Below are positions 19,409-28,219 of a stretch of DNA of 64,000 nucleotides, one piece after another; position 1 is the first letter of the stretch, and the number at the start of each line of letters is the position of its first letter. The notes beneath the pieces were generated by a model that searched no databases, was not told the origin of the DNA, and saw only the letters and a program-made list of their open reading frames with translations. Both the position numbers and the translations under genes were made by a program. The stretch spans positions 558,001 to 622,000 of the forward strand of contig NZ_CP079216.1 of assembly GCF_019316905.1 (NCBI RefSeq), given 5' to 3'. The stretch is from Tessaracoccus palaemonis. GTDB taxonomy: Bacteria > Actinomycetota > Actinomycetes > Propionibacteriales > Propionibacteriaceae.

Positions 19409-20020
19409 ATGGAACTCGGGGTGATCCTGGCGTTCTGGGGCGTGGCGATGATCATCATCGTCGTGCCCGGCGCGGACTGGGCGTATGCGATCACCGGCGG
19501 CATGCACCACCGGGCCACCCCGGCGGTGCTTGGCATGCTGACGGGTCACTCGATCGGCATCCTCGTGGTCGCGGCCGGCGTGGGAGCCGTCGTCGCCGCG
19601 CATCCGGCGGCCCTCGCCGTCCTCACCCTCGGCGGCGCCGCGTACCTGATGTACCTCGGCGCCGGATCCCTGCTGCGACCCGGCTCGGTCGGCCACGGAG
19701 CCGTGGGTGCCGGTTCGGGCTGGTCATGGTGGATGAAGGGAGTGGGCGTCAGCGGAATGAACCCCAAGGTGCTGCTGCTGTTCCTCGCGATCCTGCCCCA
19801 GTTCACCCACGCCACCGCGGCCTGGCCCGTCGGTGGTCAGATGCTGCTGCTCGGCGGCATCCACCTGGTCAGCACCGCGGCCGTCTACTTCGCCGTCGGC
19901 TTCTCGGCCAGCGCCGTCCTGTCCTCGCGCCCGGCCGCGGCGCGCCTGGTCAGCCGCCTGTCGGGGGGCGCGATGCTGCTGATCGGCGCGGGCCTGCTGA
20001 CGGATCAGTTCCTGCACTGA
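19409..20020 (+). CDS. LysE/RhtB family amino-acid exporter
   Basis: 203 aa, six-helix inner-membrane translocator. The conserved N-terminal block IIVVPGADWAYAITGG corresponds to the family PGP region. Further hydrophobic helices and the mid-protein GVSGMNPKVLLLFLAILPQF motif (the NPK block) are typical. It exports amino acids or related small molecules; the exact substrate is unknown. ATG 19409 follows GGAGGAGGGG at good spacing. The divergent Lrp gene 129 bp away is its likely regulator. Confidence 0.9.
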   Translation: MELGVILAFWGVAMIIIVVPGADWAYAITGGMHHRATPAVLGMLTGHSIGILVVAAGVGAVVAAHPAALAVLTLGGAAYLMYLGAGSLLRPGSVGHGAVGAGSGWSWWMKGVGVSGMNPKVLLLFLAILPQFTHATAAWPVGGQMLLLGGIHLVSTAAVYFAVGFSASAVLSSRPAAARLVSRLSGGAMLLIGAGLLTDQFLH

Positions 20021-20063
20021 CGCCGGTGGAGACAGCCGGGAACACGCCTGCCACACTGAGGTC

Positions 20064-20834
20064 ATGGAAGCCAGCGCCGACGACAGGCCCCAGCTCAGGG
20101 TGATCAGCACCCCCTGGGGTGCCGTGGTGGAGGACGCGGCCGGATTCGAACCGACCCGGGCCTACTGGGCCAGGCGACCCGTCGTCGCGCAGCTGTGCGC
20201 GAAACGGCTTGCGCCGCTCGCCGTCGGCGCGCTGAGCGCGCCCACCCTCTCCGTCGTCGCTGCTGCGTTCGTGGCGGGGATCGTCGCTCAGTCCCTCTGG
20301 GTCGCAGTCATCGCGGGTGGGAGCGCCGCGTTGATCAGGCTGTTCCTGCGGCACTGGATCGCGGCGCAGACCATCGTCCGGCCCATCCGCCCCGGCGGCC
20401 CCATCCGGGCGACGCTCGACGCGGACAAGGAGGTCACGGCACTGGTGTACCCATCCGTGATGCGGATGGAGAGCTGCCCCCACGGCCTCAGCGTCGTGAT
20501 CCGCGACCTCGACAAGGCATGGAACGCGGCCGCCGACGCCGACGCGCAGGTCTCGGCGCCCATCCTTGCCAGCCTGCGCGACCTTGCACAGGACCTCCCG
20601 ACGACCGACGCCGAGGTCGCCCAGGTGCACGGCGCCCTCGACAAGCTCAACGTGACCCTCGAGGCCCACCGGCAGGCACGCGCTGCACTGCAGGAGGCGA
20701 CGCAGGTTCCCGACGCGATGCAGCCGGCGCCGTCCCGGCACCGCTCGGTCGACTCGCTGGCTGCGCTCGCGCAGACGGTCGAGGAGGACGCCGCGGCGCT
20801 GCGTGAGCTGGCCGACGACGAACGGTGGCGCTGA
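20064..20834 (+). CDS. Membrane protein of unknown function upstream of jetABCD
   Basis: 256 aa. A short cytoplasmic N-terminus is followed by two adjacent hydrophobic segments (about 52-75 and 78-93). The rest is a mostly helical soluble domain rich in Ala, Asp and Glu, with heptad-like stretches (VHGALDKLNVTLEAHRQARAAL and SLAALAQTVEEDAAAL) that suggest coiled coils. Family not recognised. ATG 20064 has CACACT 6 nt upstream, as in the leaderless genes. It ends 49 bp before jetA on the same strand, with no terminator seen, so co-transcription with the Wadjet genes is possible. Whether it functions in that system is unknown. Confidence 0.65.
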   Translation: MEASADDRPQLRVISTPWGAVVEDAAGFEPTRAYWARRPVVAQLCAKRLAPLAVGALSAPTLSVVAAAFVAGIVAQSLWVAVIAGGSAALIRLFLRHWIAAQTIVRPIRPGGPIRATLDADKEVTALVYPSVMRMESCPHGLSVVIRDLDKAWNAAADADAQVSAPILASLRDLAQDLPTTDAEVAQVHGALDKLNVTLEAHRQARAALQEATQVPDAMQPAPSRHRSVDSLAALAQTVEEDAAALRELADDERWR

Positions 20835-20883
20835 CCCTCACGCGCCCCGGATAGGGTGAGGCAGGCGCATCGGAGGAGGGACT

Positions 20884-22350
20884 GTGGTGAAGGCATCGGT
20901 CGCCGCCGACGCCCGCGCGGCGGAGCGCGTGGCCCGCGGCGCCGGAAGAATGCTGCGCGCCGATCTGATGGCTGTCATCGTCGCCGTCCTCGGCCGACGC
21001 TTCGCCGAGGCCAGGGTGATCAGCTACGCCGAGTTCCTCGAGCAGGTCTCCGACGACCTCGACGAGTTGCGCGACGACGGGTTCACGCTGCCCCGCAACG
21101 CGCAGGAGTATGTGGGCGACTGGATCGCCAACGGCTATCTGGTGCGCAGGGGCTCCACCGCCGCGCGCGAGGAGACCGTGGAGCTCGCCCGCGACGCCGC
21201 CGAGGCCCTCCGGTTCGTCGCCGCGATCGATCAGCCCACCTCGGCCGTCACCTCGTCGCGCTTGGCCAACGTCATCGGCCTCCTCGGCGACCTCGCCCGT
21301 GACAGCGACCCGGATGCCTCGAGTCGGCTTGAGGCGCTCCGGGCGCGCCGGGAAGAGATCGACGAGGAGATGGCCAGGATCGAGTCCGGCGACTTCGAAC
21401 CCCTGGACCGAGATCTGGCCCGCGAGAGGATGAGGGAGATCCTGCATCTGGCGGGGGAGATCCCGGGGGACTTCGCGAAGGTCGCCGACGACCTGGAGGC
21501 CCTCAACGCCAGCCTGCGTGAGCAGATCATCAACAACGACGGGTCCCGCGGCGGGGTGCTCGACCAGGTGTTCGCCGGGGTGGACCTGATCGAGGGGTCC
21601 GAGGCAGGCCGGACGTTCAACGCGTTCCACGAGCTGCTGCTGGACGTGGTCGTCGCGGACCGCTTCGACAGGGCGGTCGACGAGCTGCTGGGACGGGACT
21701 TCACGACCGGGCTGGCGGGGACCGAGATCGCCTTCCTCCGCCGATTCCTCTCAGTCCTGCAGCGCGAGTCGTCGCAGGTCCGGCGCAGCTTCACCGACTT
21801 CTCCCGCAGCCTCCGCAGGTTCGTCCAGACCCAGGAGTACCGCGAACACAAGCGGCTCGCCGACGCCCTGGCCCGCGCGGACGGCGCCGCCCTGCAGGCA
21901 CTCAGGCGGCACCCGCCCTCCACGCTGCTCGGCCGCGACCTCGACCTGACCTCGATGCGGATCGCGTCGATCACCGCGTGGCGCCTGCACAACCCCGCCG
22001 ACCAGCGCTCCGTCGAGGAGGTCACCACCAATGCGGTCGTAGAGCTGGATCTCGAGCAGCTGCGCGCGCTCGTCCGGCTCACGGAGATCGACTTCGCCGA
22101 GCTGCAGCGCGACGTGGCCGACACCGTCGCGGCCCGGGGTGTCGCGACGGTCGCCGAGGTTCTTGACCGGCATCCCGCGACGCAGGGCCTGGCCTCCGTG
22201 GTGGGGCTGCACATCCTCGCCGCGGAGTACGGGACCCGTTCGGTGGGTGTCGAGGAGTGGGGCTGGGTGTCGGCCGGCGGCCAGCCAAGAACTGTCGGTG
22301 CGCCCCGCTACATTTTCGACTCGGTACCTGAGCATTGGAGCCAGCCATGA
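20884..22350 (+). CDS. jetA: Wadjet anti-plasmid system subunit JetA (DUF3375, MukF-like kleisin)
   Basis: 488 aa DUF3375 protein, the kleisin-type subunit of the Wadjet SMC complex that bridges the JetC heads and recruits JetB. The N-terminal winged-helix-like part (RVISYAEFLEQVSDDLDEL) and the long helical middle with EEIDEEMARIESGDFEPLD fit MukF/JetA. The C-terminal segment carries AYGTRSVGVEEW-type residues near 465. The start is GTG 20884 with GGAGG 7 nt upstream; GTG 20887 is also possible. Its TGA overlaps the jetB ATG (ATGA). The gene order A-B-C-D is the standard one. Confidence 0.92.
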   Translation: MVKASVAADARAAERVARGAGRMLRADLMAVIVAVLGRRFAEARVISYAEFLEQVSDDLDELRDDGFTLPRNAQEYVGDWIANGYLVRRGSTAAREETVELARDAAEALRFVAAIDQPTSAVTSSRLANVIGLLGDLARDSDPDASSRLEALRARREEIDEEMARIESGDFEPLDRDLARERMREILHLAGEIPGDFAKVADDLEALNASLREQIINNDGSRGGVLDQVFAGVDLIEGSEAGRTFNAFHELLLDVVVADRFDRAVDELLGRDFTTGLAGTEIAFLRRFLSVLQRESSQVRRSFTDFSRSLRRFVQTQEYREHKRLADALARADGAALQALRRHPPSTLLGRDLDLTSMRIASITAWRLHNPADQRSVEEVTTNAVVELDLEQLRALVRLTEIDFAELQRDVADTVAARGVATVAEVLDRHPATQGLASVVGLHILAAEYGTRSVGVEEWGWVSAGGQPRTVGAPRYIFDSVPEHWSQP

Positions 22351-22988
22351 GTCTGCAGTCTGCGCCGAGGCGAGCCGACGGGGACGACGAGTATGTCGAG
22401 GTGGCGGTCGACGACGTCGCCGAGGAGGTCGTCGATCACGGCGAACTGGACCACGCCACCCGACGCCTGCTGCTCAAGCTCCTCAACGGCCCGTACCTGC
22501 GAGCCGAGGAGCACTCGCGGCTCTGGGCCGCCCTGGAGCGCAACGAAGCGATCGTCCGGGCGAGGCTGGCCGATCTGTACCTGGACCTGGTGGTGAACCG
22601 CGACGCGGGCGTGGCGTTCGTCAGGAATCTCGCGCTGGAGGATGCGCCGCGGGTGGTGCGCTCGCAGCCGTTGCAGCTCATCGAGACGGTCGTTGTCCTC
22701 TACCTCCGGCGGGTGCTGCTGGCACACCAGAACGCCGAGTCGCGGGTCTTCGTCGGCACCGACGAGATCGAGGATCACGTCAGGGGATTCCTGCGGCACG
22801 AGACCACTGACAAGAAGGGGCAGGAGGAGAAGATCACCCGGGCCATCTCGAAGATGACCAGGAACTCGATCCTCCTCAAGGCCGAGGCCGGCGACAGATG
22901 GGAGATCTCCCCCGTGCTGGCCCTGGTCTTCGGGGCGGACGAGGTGGCGGCGGTCACGGCGGACCTGGAGAGGCTGGCCAAGGAATGA
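22347..22988 (+). CDS. jetB: Wadjet subunit JetB (DUF4194, MukE-like)
   Basis: 213 aa DUF4194 protein, the KITE/MukE-like winged-helix subunit that binds the JetA kleisin. Features are the opening ATRRLLLKLLNGPYLRAEEH, then LYLDLVVNRDAGVAFVRN, PLQLIETVVVLYLRR and IEDHVRGFLRHETTDKKG. A C-terminal winged-helix hairpin reads ISKMTRNSILLK and WEISPVLALVFG. Both ends overlap neighbours by ATGA, so its synthesis is coupled to jetA and jetC, as expected for fixed complex stoichiometry. Confidence 0.92.
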   Translation: MSLQSAPRRADGDDEYVEVAVDDVAEEVVDHGELDHATRRLLLKLLNGPYLRAEEHSRLWAALERNEAIVRARLADLYLDLVVNRDAGVAFVRNLALEDAPRVVRSQPLQLIETVVVLYLRRVLLAHQNAESRVFVGTDEIEDHVRGFLRHETTDKKGQEEKITRAISKMTRNSILLKAEAGDRWEISPVLALVFGADEVAAVTADLERLAKE

Positions 22989-25900
22989 CCCAGCACCGAC
23001 TCGCCCGCGTCCAACTCGTCAACTGGGGGACCTTCCGCAGCCACTGGAGCTTCCAGGTGCCGTGGAAGGGCATCCTGCTCACCGGGCCGTCCGGGGCCGG
23101 CAAATCGTCGCTGCTCGACGCGATGGCCTCCATCCTCGTCCGGCCCGCGAAGCTCCGGCTCAACGCGGCCGCGCAAGGCACCGACACCGGCGACCAGGGA
23201 AGGTCGCTTGTCACCTACGTCCGGGGCGCGCACAAGCGCGAAGCCGACGGCGAGACCGGCGAGGTCGGGACCGCGTTCCTCCGGCCGGGGCCGACCTGGA
23301 GCGCCGTCGGGTTGACCTACACCGATGAGGCGGGCCGACGCACCACGTTGCTCAGGCTGTTCCACATCAGCGGGTCCTCGACCGACGCGGCGGATCTGAA
23401 GTCGATGTACGCCATCGCGCCGGGCGACGTCGACCTGCAGACGCTCAAGGAGTTCGCCGCCAACGGCATCGAGCAGCGGAGGCTCAAGGCCGCCTTCCCC
23501 TCCTGGGACACCTACACCAGCTCGGGCTACACGGGGTTCTCCGAGCGGTTCCGGCGGCTGCTCGGCATCGGCTCCGAGCAGGCCCAGGTGCTGCTCCACA
23601 AGACGCAGTCCGCGAAGAACCTCACCAACCTCGACTCGCTCTTCCGTGACTTCATGCTCGACGAGCCCGGCACCTTCGCGCTTGCCACCGAGACCATCAA
23701 CCAGTTCGACCAGCTGCGAGGCGCCCACGCGGCCGTCGTCGACGCGCGCCTCCAGATCGAGGCGCTGGCGCCGCTGCGGGCATGTGACGGTGTCCTGAGG
23801 GAGCTGGCGGCGGAGGCGGAGGAGGTGGCCGCGGAACGGGCGCACCTGGGCACCTGGGTGAACAGGCGTCGCGCCGAGGCCCTCACCGCTGCCCTGGCCG
23901 CTGGTCGACCCCGACTTGCCGCGCTCGCCGTGGAGTTGGCCGCCGCCGTGGCCGATGTCGAGGCGGCGGAGGCGGAGCGGCAACGGGCCCAACGCGCCTA
24001 CGACCAGTCCGGCGGCGCCGACATCGGGCAGCTGGAGGACCAACGCCGCGTCTGGGTCAACGAGGCGGAGCGTGCCATGAGGGAGCGGCTCCGCTACGTG
24101 GACCATGCCGCCACTCTCGCCCTGGACCTGCCGGCCGGCCGGGCATCCGCGAACGACTTCGACCTCCAACTGGAGGACGCGCGCGCTCAGTACGACGCCC
24201 GTAAGCAGGCCTTCGACGCCGAGCAGCGTTCGCTCCTGGAGTCGCAGGCCGAGGCCCGAAAGGCCCTGGCACGCGCGGAGCGCGACCTTGAGGCGCTCCG
24301 GCTGCACCGCTCGAACCTCGACCCCAAACTTCTGGCACTGCGGGCGGCCCTGGCGGACCTCCTCAACGTCGACCGCGCGCGCCTGCCCTTCCTGGGCGAA
24401 CTGGTGCAGGTGCGCGCCGAGGAGAGCCACTGGACCGGGGCAATCGAGCGCGTGCTCGGCTCGTTCGCGAGGACGCTGGTGATCCCCGAGCAGCACTACC
24501 TTGCCGCGGCCGAGTACATCGACGGCCAGTACCTGGGCGCCAGGCTCGTGTACGAGAAGGTCGGGGCTGGGGACACGGCAGGGCCGGCAGACCGCGATGT
24601 CGTGCCAGGAACCCTGCCCGAGAAGGTCGAGATCGCTGCCGGCCCCTACGCCTCCTGGGTTGCCGACAGGCTCGATCGAAGGTTCCTCTACACGTGCGTG
24701 GACCGGGCATCCGACTTCGCCCGCCACGACAGGGCGGTGACCCTCCAGGGGCAGGTCAAGCACTCCGCCACCCTCCACGAGAAGGATGACCGTCACCGCG
24801 TGGGCGACCGTTCCCGCTGGGTGATGGGCTTCTCCACAGAGGCGAAGGAGCGCGAACTCGAGCGGCTCGTCGCAGAGGCGAAGTCCGTCGTCGTTGAGCT
24901 CGAGCCGAGACTCCATAGCCTCGATGCCGCCCAACGCGATCTGGGCCACGTGCGCGACGCGCTCAACGCCCTCGCCGAGGTCGAGTGGGACAGGCTCGAC
25001 CCCGAGCCCGCCAGGCGGCACTTGGCAGAGCTCGACGCCCGGCTGGACCAGTTGCGCGGACTCCACCAGGACATCGGTGCACTGGAGGCCGCGCTCGAGA
25101 ACGCCACCGAGTCCAGGAGGGCCGCGGATGCCGTTGCCCAGAGGCTCGGCGTCAAGCACGCCGGGTTGGAGGAGCAGCAGCGCAGATCCCAGGAGGAACT
25201 CGACCGTCTCGTCGCCGAGCTTGCCGGGGCCGATGAGCTGCCCGAGGACGTCGCGCGTCGGCTGGACGAGCGGGCGGTCGGGCTCGACGAGGCGGGCCTG
25301 GAACGCGAGATCGCCGACCAGCTGCACCAGAGGGAGTCCAGGCTCGGGAAGCGGGTGAGCTCTGTCGAGAACGACGTGATCCGGCACATGGGCGAGTACC
25401 GCAACCAGTGGAAGTCACAGGCCGCCGACTGGGGGCAGAGCAGGGAGTACCTGCCCGAGTATCTGGCGAGACTCGACGCGCTCGTCGACGACGGCCTCCC
25501 CAAGTTCGAGTCCCGCTTCTTCGACCTGCTCGCGAACCAGGCGCGCAACAACATCGGGCAGCTCGCCATGCAGATCCGCAACGCCAGGGCGGAGGTGCGC
25601 AGCCGCGTCGACGAGGTCAACAAGTCCCTCATGATGACGCCATACGGCCGGGAGACCTACCTGCAGATCAGGGTCCTGACGCGTCCGCATCCGGACGTCG
25701 ACCGGTTCCAGCGGACGCTGCACGACATCACCGAGTCCTCGATGCTCGGCGTCGGCTCGGCGGACACACCGGCCGAGCGTCAGGCAGCCGAGGCCCGCTT
25801 CCTGCAGATGGAGGACCTGCTGAAGAGGCTCGGGTCGGCGGAGCCCGCGGACCAGCGCTGGCGCGACCGCTGCCTCGACACCCGGCAGCACGTCCAGTTC

Positions 25901-26320
25901 CAGGCCCAGGTCGTCGACGCCGACGGCGCCCAGCTCGACGTGTTCACCGGGTCCGGCGGGCGCTCCGGCGGCGAGCGGCAGAAGCTCGTGACGTTCTGCC
26001 TCGCCGCCGCACTGCGGTTCCAGCTCGCGCCCGAGGGCGAGCCCGTCCCGCGCTACGCGCTCGTCGTGATCGACGAGGCCTTCGACAAGGCCGACCACGA
26101 CTTCACGCAGGCGGGCCTCGAGGTGTTCCGCACCTTCGGCTTCCAGCTGCTGCTCGCCACCCCCATGAAGATGCTCCAGACGATCGAGGACTACGTCGGC
26201 GGGGTGGTCATGGTCTCGAACAACGCCGAGCAGGGATCGGTGCTGCAGGAGCTGCTCTACGACACCGACCTGCCGGGACTGCCCGCGGCCGATGAGGCGC
26301 AGCAGGAGGTCCTGATTTGA
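22985..26320 (+). CDS. jetC: Wadjet SMC-like ATPase JetC (MukB-like)
   Basis: 1111 aa SMC-family motor that extrudes DNA loops to sense small circular plasmids. Walker A GPSGAGKSS is at 34-42. The head is followed by long coiled-coil arms rich in Glu, Arg and Ala (about 260-480 and 640-900) around a hinge-like block near 480-600 (FLGELVQVRAEESHWTGAIE). The C-terminal half of the ATPase contains the signature SGGRSGGERQKLVTFCLAAA and Walker B YALVVIDEAFDKAD. The last residues include TPMKMLQTIEDYVGGVVMVS. Start ATG overlaps the jetB stop; its own TGA overlaps the jetD TTG. All ATPase motifs are intact. Confidence 0.95.
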   Translation: MTQHRLARVQLVNWGTFRSHWSFQVPWKGILLTGPSGAGKSSLLDAMASILVRPAKLRLNAAAQGTDTGDQGRSLVTYVRGAHKREADGETGEVGTAFLRPGPTWSAVGLTYTDEAGRRTTLLRLFHISGSSTDAADLKSMYAIAPGDVDLQTLKEFAANGIEQRRLKAAFPSWDTYTSSGYTGFSERFRRLLGIGSEQAQVLLHKTQSAKNLTNLDSLFRDFMLDEPGTFALATETINQFDQLRGAHAAVVDARLQIEALAPLRACDGVLRELAAEAEEVAAERAHLGTWVNRRRAEALTAALAAGRPRLAALAVELAAAVADVEAAEAERQRAQRAYDQSGGADIGQLEDQRRVWVNEAERAMRERLRYVDHAATLALDLPAGRASANDFDLQLEDARAQYDARKQAFDAEQRSLLESQAEARKALARAERDLEALRLHRSNLDPKLLALRAALADLLNVDRARLPFLGELVQVRAEESHWTGAIERVLGSFARTLVIPEQHYLAAAEYIDGQYLGARLVYEKVGAGDTAGPADRDVVPGTLPEKVEIAAGPYASWVADRLDRRFLYTCVDRASDFARHDRAVTLQGQVKHSATLHEKDDRHRVGDRSRWVMGFSTEAKERELERLVAEAKSVVVELEPRLHSLDAAQRDLGHVRDALNALAEVEWDRLDPEPARRHLAELDARLDQLRGLHQDIGALEAALENATESRRAADAVAQRLGVKHAGLEEQQRRSQEELDRLVAELAGADELPEDVARRLDERAVGLDEAGLEREIADQLHQRESRLGKRVSSVENDVIRHMGEYRNQWKSQAADWGQSREYLPEYLARLDALVDDGLPKFESRFFDLLANQARNNIGQLAMQIRNARAEVRSRVDEVNKSLMMTPYGRETYLQIRVLTRPHPDVDRFQRTLHDITESSMLGVGSADTPAERQAAEARFLQMEDLLKRLGSAEPADQRWRDRCLDTRQHVQFQAQVVDADGAQLDVFTGSGGRSGGERQKLVTFCLAAALRFQLAPEGEPVPRYALVVIDEAFDKADHDFTQAGLEVFRTFGFQLLLATPMKMLQTIEDYVGGVVMVSNNAEQGSVLQELLYDTDLPGLPAADEAQQEVLI

Positions 26321-27423
26321 GGTCGGTGGCCGACCTCCGCTCCCACGCCACCCACGCGTGGCGGCGGCGTCTTCCGGGATGGCTGACCGGCGACGACGAG
26401 CCGTTGAGCTGGCCGCTGCAGCCACCGAACGAGACGACGGCGCTGGCCGATCCGGACGACGTCGCGGCATGGGCCTCGGCCTGGCGGGCCTGCGAGGGGA
26501 GAGGGATCACCGTCGAGTGGGTCGAGCGGAGCTGGCGGTCGCTCGGGCGGCAGCGACTCCCAGCCCGCGTGCGCGCCGATGCCGGCGCGGTCGCGAGGCT
26601 GATCGGGGAGACCGCATCCTGGGAGCGCGCCCGGTACGCAGCGCGATCGCTTCAGGAACAGTGGCCGGACGCGGCGTTCGGCGAGGCGATCAGGTCCTCC
26701 GCAAGGGGGCTGGCGCGGCTGGATCGACAGGATGTCGACCGGTTGGTCGCGGTCCTGGGGTGGCTCGCGGATCACCCTGACTCGGGGTTGTTCGAGCGGG
26801 AGCTTCCGGTCGAGGGGGTCGACACCAAGTGGTACGAGCGACACCGGAGACTGGTCGAGTCTCTGCTGCCCGCGGTGACGGGGAGCCAGGCCACACCGCG
26901 GCGCCACTGGCCGGCCTTCCGCGTGCGGCTCCCCGGCGAACCGGGCGACCTGCGCTGTGACCTTGGCGCTCTCCGCGGACTCGCGGTCAACGCCTCGCGG
27001 GTGTTGATCTGCGAGAACCTGACCACGGTCATCACGCTGCCCGACCTCCCCGACACGGTCGCCGTGCACGGCATGGGGTTCGCGGCGCCTTCGCTCGCCG
27101 ACGTGGCCTGGATCCGCGAGGCCGACGTGTACTACTGGGGAGACCTGGACACCTACGGCTTCCAGATCCTCGGCCGCGTGAGGGCGGCTCTGCCGGGCAT
27201 CCGCTCGCTCATGATGGACGAGAAGACGCTCGACGACTGGCGCGGCCTCGCCGTGACGGAGCCGAACCCCTATCGCGGCGAGGTCGGCCACCTGACGCTC
27301 GCGGAGCTGGGGGCGCTGGCGGCCGTCAGGGCCGGCGACCTTCGGCTTGAGCAGGAGCGGATCGGCCGGGACTACGCCCGCGTCCGCCTCTTCGCGGCCC
27401 TGGGTCCATCGCCCACAGCCTGA
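26317..27423 (+). CDS. jetD: Wadjet nuclease JetD (DUF3322/DUF2220, TOPRIM)
   Basis: 368 aa nuclease that cleaves the plasmid once JetABC has extruded it. The N-terminal DUF3322 arm is followed by a C-terminal DUF2220 TOPRIM fold. The acidic metal-binding residues are visible: Glu in VLICENLTTVI and the DxD pair in YYWGDLDTYGFQIL. A conserved end segment reads RAALPGIRSLMMDEKTL. The start is TTG 26317, which overlaps the jetC TGA (TTGA), a weak codon that may lower nuclease output. The 3' end overlaps the convergent alkA gene by about 98 bp. Catalytic acids are intact, so the system is probably active. Confidence 0.92.
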   Translation: MRSVADLRSHATHAWRRRLPGWLTGDDEPLSWPLQPPNETTALADPDDVAAWASAWRACEGRGITVEWVERSWRSLGRQRLPARVRADAGAVARLIGETASWERARYAARSLQEQWPDAAFGEAIRSSARGLARLDRQDVDRLVAVLGWLADHPDSGLFERELPVEGVDTKWYERHRRLVESLLPAVTGSQATPRRHWPAFRVRLPGEPGDLRCDLGALRGLAVNASRVLICENLTTVITLPDLPDTVAVHGMGFAAPSLADVAWIREADVYYWGDLDTYGFQILGRVRAALPGIRSLMMDEKTLDDWRGLAVTEPNPYRGEVGHLTLAELGALAAVRAGDLRLEQERIGRDYARVRLFAALGPSPTA

Positions 27424-28219
27424 CGGCGGCGTAGCTGCGACACGGGCGCCAGGCCGCCGATGCGCTGGCCACATCGACGATCCCGGCCGCCGCCATCGAG
27501 CGCTGCAACACCATGTCGCCGACGGGGAACGCGTCCCTGTCGTCGCCGGTGCGGATCTCCAGCAGGTCGACCGTCCACGGGCCGACGCCGTGCAGCGCGA
27601 GCAGTTCCTCCCGCGGCGGGGTCGAGCCCCGTTCCGCGAACAGCACCGCCAGTTCGTGCACCGTACGGGCACGCGAGGCCGGAGTTCCGATGGCGTCCCG
27701 CAGTTCGTCGACGGGAACGACGGCCAGGGCACCCGGGACCGGAAACAGGCGGAACCCTGCGACGTCCCCGGTGCCGAAGGCCGCCATCAGCCGCGACCCG
27801 ATCACCCGGGCCGCGGCCAACGACACCCGCTGGCCCAGCACCGTGAGTACCGCGGCCTCGAACGCGTCGACGTGCCGCGTCAGCCGCATCCCGGGGCTGG
27901 CCGCGACGCTGGCGGCCAGCCCGGCGGCCGCCAGGTGCGCGTTGATCGGCGCAAGGTCCGTGGCGAGGTCGAACCAGTCGACCACCAGTGCCCGGAGCCC
28001 GGCCAGGATCCCCTCGTCGCGCGTGTCGACGGCCACGGTCGCGCCAGCGGCGTCGAGCGTCACGTCGACGGCGACGACCTCCCCGACGTCGACGAGGCGG
28101 AAGACGGTGCGCGTCGCCGGATCGACGCGGTCCAGCCCGACGACCGTGTGCCGCGCGAGGGTGTCGAACGCGACCTGCGGGTCGAAGGGTCCGTTCGCGG
28201 CGACGTGCAGCGTGGTCAA
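27326..28219 (-). CDS. alkA: DNA-3-methyladenine glycosylase II (AlkA-like)
   Basis: 297 aa helix-hairpin-helix glycosylase that removes alkylated purines. The N-terminal domain begins TTLHVAANGPFDPQVAF. The HhH motif is LLALHGVGPWTVDLLE, and the catalytic aspartate lies in FPVGDMVLQ. The initiation codon is TTG at 28219, overlapping the TGA of ogt (TTGA), so translation is coupled. The last 30 or so residues, after AVRLWAMDPG, are Arg/Gly-rich and unlike the family. They are read across the 3' end of the convergent jetD gene. It forms one operon with ogt and an ECF sigma factor. Confidence 0.87.
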   Translation of the reverse strand: MTTLHVAANGPFDPQVAFDTLARHTVVGLDRVDPATRTVFRLVDVGEVVAVDVTLDAAGATVAVDTRDEGILAGLRALVVDWFDLATDLAPINAHLAAAGLAASVAASPGMRLTRHVDAFEAAVLTVLGQRVSLAAARVIGSRLMAAFGTGDVAGFRLFPVPGALAVVPVDELRDAIGTPASRARTVHELAVLFAERGSTPPREELLALHGVGPWTVDLLEIRTGDDRDAFPVGDMVLQRSMAAAGIVDVASASAAWRPCRSYAAVRLWAMDPGPRRGGRGRSPGRSAPAQAEGRRP

